The notes beneath the pieces were generated by a model that saw only the letters and a program-made list of their open reading frames with translations, was not told the DNA's origin and did no database searches. 8,257 nt of DNA, taken from assembly GCA_904502005.1 (NCBI GenBank), contig CAJGDC010000063.1:1-8257 (forward strand), in the 5' to 3' direction. The position numbers and the translations under genes are program-made. How positions within the stretch are numbered: position 1 is the stretch's first letter; the number at the start of each line of letters is the position of its first letter. Positions 1 to 5,530 of the stretch are shown piece by piece. The DNA is from an uncultured Alistipes sp. GTDB taxonomy: Bacteria; Bacteroidota; Bacteroidia; Bacteroidales; Rikenellaceae.

Positions 1-1
1 A

Positions 2-109
2 TTGCTAAGAAAGAGTCAGAAGGAAGTAATGCTGCCAATTGTTGATAAATATACAGGAACAACAGTCTTTGTTTCCGGAGAGGAGTTTCTCCCTATCAAG
101 GATATTTAA
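2..109 (+). CDS. 3' end of an unrecognised protein (partial)
   Basis: An open frame runs from the window edge to a TAA stop at 107-109 and gives the last 35 residues of a protein, ending FLPIKDI. The frame is the only one of the three plus frames that stays open, and it is followed after about 25 bp by a strong hairpin terminator, which fits a real gene end. The tail is mixed charged and hydrophobic (KYTGTTVFVSGEEF looks like a beta hairpin), with no motif that I can assign to a family. The start and most of the gene lie outside the window. It converges on the DUF2147 gene at 226-684. Confidence 0.6.
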   Translation: MLRKSQKEVMLPIVDKYTGTTVFVSGEEFLPIKDI

Positions 110-133
110 GCCTTAAAATGTTAATCAATACCG

Positions 134-171
134 TAAGAGTCTTCGTATGCAATAACGGAGGCTCTTATTAT
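134..171 (+). terminator. Hairpin terminator of the partial upstream gene
   Basis: Bases 134-146 pair with 155-167 over 13 bp (two G-U pairs, at 140/161 and 143/158) around an 8-base loop, and a T-rich stretch (TTATTATATT) follows. It lies 25 bp past the stop at 107-109. Because the stem is almost symmetrical and A-rich on its left side, it may also stop any minus-strand readthrough from the DUF2147 gene. Confidence 0.7.
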
Positions 172-185
172 ATTCAAGAAAAATC

Positions 186-213
186 AAAAAATAGCCCGCT
201 GCAAGTGCAACGG
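186..213 (-). terminator. Rho-independent terminator of the DUF2147 gene
   Basis: Read on the minus strand, 213-207 pair with 202-196 (CCGTTGC against GCAGCGG, with one A-C mismatch) around a 4-base loop, followed at once by GCTATTTTTT. The hairpin starts 13 bp after the stop codon of the minus-strand gene, so it ends the PHP-eptA-DUF2147 transcript. Together with the hairpin at 134-171 it forms a back-to-back terminator pair between convergent genes. Confidence 0.75.
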
Positions 214-225
214 ACTCTTTGTTGT

Positions 226-684
226 TTACTCTTCAATCTTGTGCCAGTAGAGACTCTTTGAAAATGGACCGAGGTAGCCGCGAACTCGCAGGGTCTTCTC
301 GTCTGTGAAGTCTACAACTGTTTTGTACACCTTTCCAGATGTTGGGTCGTAGATGTTACCATTGTTCCAAACGCCCTCCTTGCTGTCGTAGCTTACGCTC
401 TCAATCAGCACGATTTGGTTAGATGGGGTCTTACGTTTTGCAGGGTCGGGGTTCTTGAGGTCTGTACGGATGCTTCCATCAGGATTCTTATCCTTCTCAA
501 GCCAGAAAACCTGGGCTTTGTAGGCATTGTCACCGATTTTAGAGATACGAACCTTCGACACTGCACCATCCTTCACTGCTTTGTAAACTCCCAAAATGCG
601 GTCACCACCATTGGTGGAAGCGCTTGCGATGCTAGCGGATAAAGCAATAACTCCGCATAGAGCAAGCATTAAAAATCTTTTCAT
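226..684 (-). CDS. Exported DUF2147 family protein
   Basis: This 152-residue protein has a signal peptide (MKRF, hydrophobic core, probable cleavage near SIASA, about residue 22) and then one DUF2147 domain. Family features visible are the early GVYKAV and KVRISKIGD strands (31-52), the NPDGS...DLKNPDPAKR segment (67-84), the GNIYDPTSGKVY motif (109-120) and the RVRGYLG motif (133-139), with the usual short C-terminal strand. DUF2147 proteins are small beta-rich periplasmic proteins of unknown function, so no reaction is proposed. The open frame could begin at 792, but the ATG at 682-684 is chosen because only it gives a signal peptide and because a good promoter (712-742) lies between the two. 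The gene follows the eptA-like gene by 61 bp with no terminator between them, so it may be expressed both alone and by readthrough. A terminator follows at 186-213. Confidence 0.9.
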   Translation of the reverse strand: MKRFLMLALCGVIALSASIASASTNGGDRILGVYKAVKDGAVSKVRISKIGDNAYKAQVFWLEKDKNPDGSIRTDLKNPDPAKRKTPSNQIVLIESVSYDSKEGVWNNGNIYDPTSGKVYKTVVDFTDEKTLRVRGYLGPFSKSLYWHKIEE

Positions 685-711
685 AGAACCTATTGTTAAA
701 AATTTACATAG

Positions 712-742
712 CAAAGGTAACGATTTTTTGCTAAATGGCAAA
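712..742 (-). promoter_or_regulatory. Bacteroidetes-type promoter of the DUF2147 gene
   Basis: On the minus strand, TTTG at 742-739 is followed after 19 bp by TACCTTTG at 719-712, a full match to the Bacteroidetes -33/-7 consensus. Transcription should start near 705, giving a leader of about 20 nt. The -33 box lies directly past the stop codon of the eptA-like gene (746-748), so the small gene has its own promoter inside the gene cluster. Confidence 0.8.
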
Positions 743-745
743 CGA

Positions 746-2266
746 CTACTCAAAGATTGTCTTCTGACTATCGAATACTGGGCTCTCAACACTCAAAAAG
801 TCCATTGTGCTGTGGAAGATATGGTACTGCCCCGCCTCGTCTATAGACTTTATTGCAGAGTTGTCCGAAGTCCATACAATAAATGGAATCTCGACCTGCT
901 CCTTTGGAGCCATTGCCATTGGTACGCCGTGCATGTATAGATTGTTCTCACCCAGCGACTCGCCGTGGTCGGAGATAAATATTACACAGCTGCGGTGTGT
1001 TGTAAGAGATTTCATGCTCTCTATCACCTCATTTACAAGATAGTCTGTATAAAGGATTGTGTTGTCGTATGCATTTATCAACTCGCTATGCACCGCTTTT
1101 GCCATCTCAACAGTTGTGCAGACAGGTGTAAAACGCTCAAACTCTGATGGATACTTACTAAAGTATGTCGGTCCATGACTTGTAGATGTGTGCAGAATAA
1201 TCAGAACTTTGTCAGCGCTGCTCGACTCTACAACCTCCTTAAGTCCAACAGTTAGTATGCCGTCGTATTTATCATCCGCATCGGGGTATTGAGCCTTTAG
1301 GTCGGCAACTTTCTGATACTTCTCAATATGCACTGGTGGCTCACCCCAGTTGGCTGTTCGCCATACTACATCCACACCTGCGCGATAGAGATAATTTGGC
1401 AAAATCTCATAGAGTTTGTCTGTTGGCTTATGGTCAAGAATTGCCTTTACGCCAGCTGTTGTGTATGTAGCGGCTGACTTTGCGTTTAGCGTTGTAACAG
1501 TCTGGTTTTCAAGTAATGGATTGGTTTGCTTGTCGTAGCCGTAGAGCGAGAAGTTCTCCTTTCGAGCAGACTCTCCGATAATAAGTACTACCACCTCCTT
1601 GTTATTATTTGCTATTGTGGCATCGGGTAGTAAAATCTCCTTCTGATTGCGCTTACGCTCGGCGTTGTAGTATCGGATACTATTTACAGTGTACGACCAA
1701 GGCATCAGTAGACTGCCGAGCTTTGTGGCATGTCGGTCAATCCATGTAAAGTTGTTGATATTTATCGCTACCATTGCCGCCATTGTAGCTATAGCAACTC
1801 CTGTGTTTACTCCAAAGCGTTTAGGACTTTTGTAGTCAATCTGCTGCAGTAGCAGTATAGTGGCAGGGAGCACACCCAGCAGCAGAACGTAGAATATTGC
1901 TGCGACGGAGAAGAATCCGGATGCCTCAGAGTATTTTGTGTTAAAAACATTGCCCATCATTGAGTCTGTTACAAGCACATCGTAGGTGTTTACAAAGTAG
2001 AGCATTATCGCATCACCTAAAAGCGTAAAGGCTACAATCCACTTGCCGACTGAGCGAGTGAGGTATAGGATAAGGTTGTAGAAGAAGAAATTGGCAGCAA
2101 GCATCAGCACGGCAAAGCCTGCAGTGATAATTACGCTGTTAAATCCACCCTCAAGATTCTCAATAATAACGCTAAATAGTGGGTAGTGGTATGCCAGTAG
2201 GGTATAGATGCTTAGTACTGCGCTTATAAAGGTTATGCTTTTTGTCTGTCTGAATAGTTTTACCAT
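746..2266 (-). CDS. eptA: EptA-type phosphoethanolamine transferase
   Basis: This 506-residue inner-membrane enzyme has about five N-terminal membrane helices (roughly residues 10-35, 43-70, 76-96, 118-141, 153-172) and a periplasmic alkaline-phosphatase/sulfatase-type domain from about 222 to the end. The family moves phosphoethanolamine from phosphatidylethanolamine to lipid A or another surface acceptor. Visible catalytic signatures are VLIIGESARKENFSLYGY (227-244; metal ligand Glu232, Ser233 in the nucleophile position usually held by Thr), SHGPTY (363-368), FTPVC (379-383), NAYDNTILYTD (398-408), and SDHGESLGENNLYMHG (432-447; Asp433, His434, His446). Only two cysteines remain in the whole protein (383 and 427), so the disulfides of proteobacterial EptA are absent. 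The start overlaps the end of the PHP gene by 7 bp, indicating translational coupling. The acceptor is unknown; lipid A is the default guess. The symbol marks the family, not proven orthology. Confidence 0.93.
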   Translation of the reverse strand: MVKLFRQTKSITFISAVLSIYTLLAYHYPLFSVIIENLEGGFNSVIITAGFAVLMLAANFFFYNLILYLTRSVGKWIVAFTLLGDAIMLYFVNTYDVLVTDSMMGNVFNTKYSEASGFFSVAAIFYVLLLGVLPATILLLQQIDYKSPKRFGVNTGVAIATMAAMVAININNFTWIDRHATKLGSLLMPWSYTVNSIRYYNAERKRNQKEILLPDATIANNNKEVVVLIIGESARKENFSLYGYDKQTNPLLENQTVTTLNAKSAATYTTAGVKAILDHKPTDKLYEILPNYLYRAGVDVVWRTANWGEPPVHIEKYQKVADLKAQYPDADDKYDGILTVGLKEVVESSSADKVLIILHTSTSHGPTYFSKYPSEFERFTPVCTTVEMAKAVHSELINAYDNTILYTDYLVNEVIESMKSLTTHRSCVIFISDHGESLGENNLYMHGVPMAMAPKEQVEIPFIVWTSDNSAIKSIDEAGQYHIFHSTMDFLSVESPVFDSQKTIFE

Positions 2267-3453
2267 AAGAAAATCATTTTATATAACACCACAATACCTG
2301 CTGCTGCAACGACAAGAGAGAGGTTAAACAGCACTGTTAGTGGAATATTTACTGGTGTGGGTTGGCTCTGGAATGGGGAAGAACTTAGCTCGGCATCGTA
2401 GCGCGCAAATGGATTGGTGTATATAACCTCACCATCTGCAAAGTAGGCGGTAAAACGGCTGTATGGGTCCTCTGCTCGCATCTTATATCCTACAGAATCT
2501 GTGCCATATGCAGCAAGTAGGGTTGTGTGATTTTGCCCAATTACCTTGATGCTGTCCGCTTTTTGTGAGAGTGAGATAAATACCTCGCCACAATCCGTTG
2601 TACCTATATTTTTAATATTTGGTATCACTCTGTTTTTTGCTATTTTTACCTCCCAGTCACCGCCTCCATAGTCGGGCGTACGCATAGAGTAGAAACAGCC
2701 GTCAAGAAGAGTCTGCTTTATATCTTTGTACTCCGCAGTTGGTGTGCAGAGGAAGTTGCTTCTTACGGAAATAGCGCCAGTACGGTCTGGTTTATGAAGG
2801 TCGTCATTTGCAAGCGCAAAGCTGTATCTGCCTGCACTAAGGGCTGTATCCCAATATCTGTTATCTGTGCTTCGCCCGCTATCAAGTTCAATAATATTGT
2901 AGCCTGAGAGCTTTTGCATATGGCTGTCAAAGGTGGCATTTGTTCGCAGCGGATGGTTTAGTACAACAATATCCGCCTCGTCAGCAAGCATATCTATCTG
3001 GGTCTGTCGTTGGAACGCAAATAGAGGAATAAGATGGTCAAAATAGTTTACCGACTCGCTACCAAAGACAAGCTTGTGGAACTTCAAGAGGTTGTAACCA
3101 TGCTCATATAGATTCATATGTAGACTATCGCCAGCAGGATGGGGTATAATCTGGTTGTGGTTTGAGAAGGTTACAATGTCGTAGTCAAACTCTCGGTACT
3201 TGTCGTAGGTTTGCTCTGCAGTATATTCGCACTCGTTAAGCGGACCCTCTACGCGAGAGTGTGTGTGAAAGTTTGCGCGTTTCCAGCAGTGGGTAGTGTC
3301 TAAGTTGCGATAAGGATTGAAAATGTCAGGGCCTGAGAATGGTTGTGGCTCGCGAAAATCGTGTACATAACTTACACCAGTTACAGTGACAGCCAGCAGT
3401 GCAAATAGCACTATTGATACTAATATCTTGACTATTTTCTTTATAATATACAT
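2260..3453 (-). CDS. Membrane-anchored periplasmic PHP-domain phosphoesterase (CehA/McbA-like)
   Basis: This 397-residue protein has an N-terminal membrane helix (about 7-29, preceded by lysines, so the main domain should face the periplasm), a PHP metallohydrolase domain (about 58-260), a small beta-rich domain (about 265-350), and a second membrane helix near the C-terminus (about 370-393). PHP metal-ligand motifs are visible in order: NFHTHS (61-66; His63, His65), FSNHN (96-100; His99, with Asn98 where Asp is usual), FGSE (130-133; Glu133), DHL (139-141; His140), NHP (166-168; His167) and NDDLH (216-220; Asp218, His220). PHP enzymes are usually phosphoesterases using two or three metal ions; the substrate is not predictable here. 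The arrangement with two anchors resembles proteins annotated as CehA/McbA family metallohydrolases. The next gene, eptA-like, starts within its final codons, so the two proteins are probably made together and act in the same compartment. Confidence 0.85.
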   Translation of the reverse strand: MYIIKKIVKILVSIVLFALLAVTVTGVSYVHDFREPQPFSGPDIFNPYRNLDTTHCWKRANFHTHSRVEGPLNECEYTAEQTYDKYREFDYDIVTFSNHNQIIPHPAGDSLHMNLYEHGYNLLKFHKLVFGSESVNYFDHLIPLFAFQRQTQIDMLADEADIVVLNHPLRTNATFDSHMQKLSGYNIIELDSGRSTDNRYWDTALSAGRYSFALANDDLHKPDRTGAISVRSNFLCTPTAEYKDIKQTLLDGCFYSMRTPDYGGGDWEVKIAKNRVIPNIKNIGTTDCGEVFISLSQKADSIKVIGQNHTTLLAAYGTDSVGYKMRAEDPYSRFTAYFADGEVIYTNPFARYDAELSSSPFQSQPTPVNIPLTVLFNLSLVVAAAGIVVLYKMIFLW

Positions 3454-3474
3454 CTTTTAGACCTAATTATAGCG

Positions 3475-3509
3475 CAAAAGTAACTCTAAATATTGAATTA
3501 TTCGTCAAA
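3475..3509 (-). promoter_or_regulatory. Promoter of the PHP-eptA operon
   Basis: On the minus strand, TTTG at 3509-3506 is followed after 23 bp by TACTTTTG at 3482-3475, which matches the -7 consensus. The spacer is longer than the 19-20 bp seen at most promoters in this window, so the promoter may be weak or need an activator. Its -33 half overlaps the -33 half of the divergent promoter at 3492-3523. Confidence 0.6.
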
Positions 3510-3523
3510 AAATCCTAAATTTG
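3492..3523 (+). promoter_or_regulatory. Promoter of the MBL-fold lipoprotein gene
   Basis: ATTG at 3492-3495 (one base from TTTG), a 20-bp spacer, and a perfect TAAATTTG -7 box at 3516-3523. Transcription should start near 3530, leaving a leader of about 15 nt before the ATG at 3545. The leader is AT-rich without a Shine-Dalgarno sequence. It is interlocked with the divergent promoter at 3475-3509. Confidence 0.6.
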
Positions 3524-3544
3524 TAGATGTAAAATTATAAAACG

Positions 3545-4288
3545 ATGAAAAAACTATTACTACTTATGTCAATTCTTTCAACACTTTTTGGTTGCGCAAA
3601 GAAGAGCCCGACCACCTATCCTCAGGATAGTGTCACTGCTGCCGATGGCTCAAAGATTACATTTACATTCTACGCTCACGCCTCGCTTGGCATTGCATGG
3701 AATGGTATTCAGATATATGTTGACCCTGTGGGCGAGTTTGATTGGCAGAGCCAGCCAAAGGCGGACCTTATACTTGTTACCCATTCGCACTATGACCACC
3801 TTGAGCTCTCTACAATTGAGAAACTCCAGACAGAGAAGACTGTTGTGCTGTGCGACAAAACCTCTGCTGAGGCCTTTGAACACGACTGTGTTACAATGCT
3901 TCCAAGGGCTATCTCTATGTCCGTTGAGGGCGTGACTGTGAGAGCCGTTGCGGCTTATAATATCTCGGAGGGCCATACAGATTTCCACCCACAGTCTCGT
4001 GAGGATTGCGGCTATCTTATTACCCTTGGTGGTACGACTATCTATGTTGCGGGCGATACAGAGGATAATGATGATGTACTTGCCCTAAAGGATGTTGATA
4101 TAGCATTCCTTCCTGTTAATCAGCCTTACACAATGACCGTTGAGCAGGCGGCTCGCGTTGTCAAGGCTATCCAGCCAAAGATTTTCTACCCTTACCACTA
4201 CGGTCAGGTAGAGGAAAAGACCGATATCGAGGCACTCAAGGCTGCTGTTGATGGTGTAACGGAGATACGCATTTTCCCGATGGAGTAG
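3545..4288 (+). CDS. Metallo-beta-lactamase-fold hydrolase lipoprotein (UlaG/NAPE-PLD-like)
   Basis: This 247-residue protein has a lipoprotein signal peptide with lipobox LFGC (Cys17 as the acylated residue) and one MBL-fold domain. Motifs: VTHSHYDH (78-85; His80, His82, Asp84, His85), a DFHPQ segment (146-150; His148 as probable third ligand), VAGDTED (168-174; Asp171) and PYHYG (216-220; His218). The YAHASLGI and IYVDP strands near the start (43-61) and the GDTE...VDIAFLPVNQPYTM stretch are typical of the UlaG / NAPE-PLD-like branch of the superfamily, whose members act on lactones or phosphodiesters; the substrate here is unknown. The residues after Cys17 (AKKS) lack the acidic export signal known for Bacteroidetes surface lipoproteins, so it probably faces the periplasm. 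It is divergent from the PHP-eptA operon and shares its promoter region, and it ends at the palindrome 4313-4342. Confidence 0.88.
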   Translation: MKKLLLLMSILSTLFGCAKKSPTTYPQDSVTAADGSKITFTFYAHASLGIAWNGIQIYVDPVGEFDWQSQPKADLILVTHSHYDHLELSTIEKLQTEKTVVLCDKTSAEAFEHDCVTMLPRAISMSVEGVTVRAVAAYNISEGHTDFHPQSREDCGYLITLGGTTIYVAGDTEDNDDVLALKDVDIAFLPVNQPYTMTVEQAARVVKAIQPKIFYPYHYGQVEEKTDIEALKAAVDGVTEIRIFPME

Positions 4289-4312
4289 AGTTGTGTGCTT
4301 GCCTATAAATCA

Positions 4313-4342
4313 AATGCCTGTTAGGAATTCCTAACAGGCATT
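4313..4342. terminator. Perfect 30-bp palindrome acting as bidirectional terminator
   Basis: Bases 4313-4327 are the exact reverse complement of 4328-4342 (AATGCCTGTTAGGAA and TTCCTAACAGGCATT), centred on an EcoRI-like GAATTC. It lies 24 bp after the stop of the plus-strand lipoprotein gene and 3 bp after the stop of the minus-strand gene at 4346, so one hairpin ends both. On the minus strand an ATTTGATTTAT stretch follows; the plus-strand tail is only moderately T-rich. Confidence 0.8.
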
Positions 4343-4345
4343 GTT

Positions 4346-5431
4346 CTAATAGCTCTCGGTACCTCGGAGATTGACCGGAAAGACATAGCTGACATTTACG
4401 GGTTTGCCATCCTCCATACCTGGACTCCACTGTGGTGAGCGGTAGATTGCGTTCTTCACTACGCGTGCTGCACGCGGATTGTTCTGCTTGATAATCTCTA
4501 CGCAGACAACTCTACCAGATTTGCCGACGATAAATTGCGCAACGATGGTGGTGTCATCAGCCTGACTATACTTTTGAAGATCCTCCATAGCGTAGTTCAT
4601 AAACCACTGCCTAAACTTAGATATAGAACCACCATCAAAAGATGGCATATGCTTTGTAACACCTTTCTGTTTTGGTCTTCTTATCATTATGGCAGATAGA
4701 TTTGTCTGCTCGGTAAGAGTCGTAGAGTAGTTCTCATACTTGGCCGAGGTTATTATTGCTCGTCTGCCTGCCTTGGCCTTAAACTCTGCGCTTCCAGTAT
4801 CGTCTGTTCTGCCGCGACGGATATATACTACTGCATCCTTAATTGGTTTTCCCTCTGTGTCTACCACAACAACGGTATATTGAGCCTTGTTCTTTGGGGT
4901 GTTGAATGCTATAGGCTCCTTTGTGGTTATCATTACCACGCCACGCCTTGCAACATCAATGCTCTCAATAACTGTATCTTTGAATATCGCCTTTGTGACC
5001 TTGTTCCACTTCTTTGTTGTGACCATACTTGCAATCTGGTCGTCGGTGTAGTTGTGTGGCTTAAAGGATGGAATAAACACTCCGTTTACTACATAGAGCG
5101 GATATTCAAGCTCGCACTTGAGTGACAATGGAGCCTCTAAACTACTCTTTTTGCCTGTAGCTGAGTGCGGTACAACTCGCTGTAGCGGATCTGCTCCGAG
5201 TACTAAGGCTGCATGGCTATACCCCTGAGCCTCTATAAGTAGGGTGGCATTATACTTGGCGTTAATCTTGAAGCAACCACTCTCATCTGTTCGGCCCACG
5301 TCGACAAATACAGTCGCACCAGAGATTGCCTTATTGCCCTGGTTGGTTAGGTTGAGAGTGTAGTTCAGGCTCTGTGCAGCAACTGTCAGAGATGCGACCA
5401 TGGTGGCCAGAAAGATGATAAATCTTTTCAT
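4346..5431 (-). CDS. Exported chimera: CarboxypepD-reg-like domains, plug-like segment and TonB C-terminal domain
   Basis: This 361-residue protein has a signal peptide (cleavage probably after VAA at 19) and no other membrane helix. From the N-terminus: a carboxypeptidase-regulatory-like beta domain (about 22-80, motif GATVFVDVGRTDESGCFKI at 38-56); a segment like a TonB-receptor plug (about 110-171), with PLYVVNG (111-117) and ESIDV followed by RGVVMITTK (163-171) as in SusC-type receptors but without the usual stretch between them; a second regulatory-like domain (about 184-250, VVYIRRGRTDDTGSAEF at 201-217); and a TonB C-terminal domain (about 272-355, with TTIVAQFIVGKSGRV, then SPQWSPGMEDGKPVNVSYVFPV). 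TonB itself has an N-terminal membrane anchor and a proline-rich linker; both are missing, so it is probably a free periplasmic protein and not a classical energy transducer. Similar modules appear at the ends of M56 (BlaR1-like) peptidases in Bacteroidetes. The role is unknown. Confidence 0.8.
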   Translation of the reverse strand: MKRFIIFLATMVASLTVAAQSLNYTLNLTNQGNKAISGATVFVDVGRTDESGCFKINAKYNATLLIEAQGYSHAALVLGADPLQRVVPHSATGKKSSLEAPLSLKCELEYPLYVVNGVFIPSFKPHNYTDDQIASMVTTKKWNKVTKAIFKDTVIESIDVARRGVVMITTKEPIAFNTPKNKAQYTVVVVDTEGKPIKDAVVYIRRGRTDDTGSAEFKAKAGRRAIITSAKYENYSTTLTEQTNLSAIMIRRPKQKGVTKHMPSFDGGSISKFRQWFMNYAMEDLQKYSQADDTTIVAQFIVGKSGRVVCVEIIKQNNPRAARVVKNAIYRSPQWSPGMEDGKPVNVSYVFPVNLRGTESY

Positions 5432-5450
5432 AATAGGAAATCTTTTTTTG

Positions 5451-5484
5451 CAAAGATAATAATACCCCCCCCCACATTTCCAAG
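5451..5484 (-). promoter_or_regulatory. Promoter of the TonB-like gene with a G9 tract in its spacer
   Basis: The -7 box TATCTTTG (5458-5451 on the minus strand) is a full match. Upstream is CTTG at 5484-5481 (or TTGG at 5483-5480) as the best -33 candidate, 22 (or 21) bp away. The spacer contains nine consecutive G residues on the minus strand (C9 at 5465-5473). The leader to the ATG at 5429-5431 is about 15-20 nt and A-rich. Confidence 0.6.
5465..5473. repeat. C9/G9 homopolymer tract
   Basis: A run of nine C on the plus strand in an otherwise AT-rich 99-bp intergenic region, lying between the -33 and -7 boxes of the TonB-like gene. Tracts of this length in promoter spacers are classical slippage sites for phase variation in other bacteria; that role here is an inference. 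Confidence 0.9.
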
Positions 5485-5530
5485 AAAAATCTCATCTTTT
5501 TTTGCTGTTCGTGAAATTATTATAGCATCA

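Noticed and set aside
685..792. N-terminal extension of the DUF2147 gene (start at 792)
   Set aside because: It overlaps the end of the eptA-like gene, lies upstream of a clear promoter, and would hide the signal peptide that begins at 684.
415..1147. Plus-strand reading frames of 60-114 codons opposite the DUF2147 and eptA-like genes
   Set aside because: They lie antisense to well-supported genes and show no family features.
4313..4342. Palindrome as an insertion-sequence end or attachment site
   Set aside because: No transposase, integrase or target duplication is nearby, and its position between convergent stops fits a terminator.
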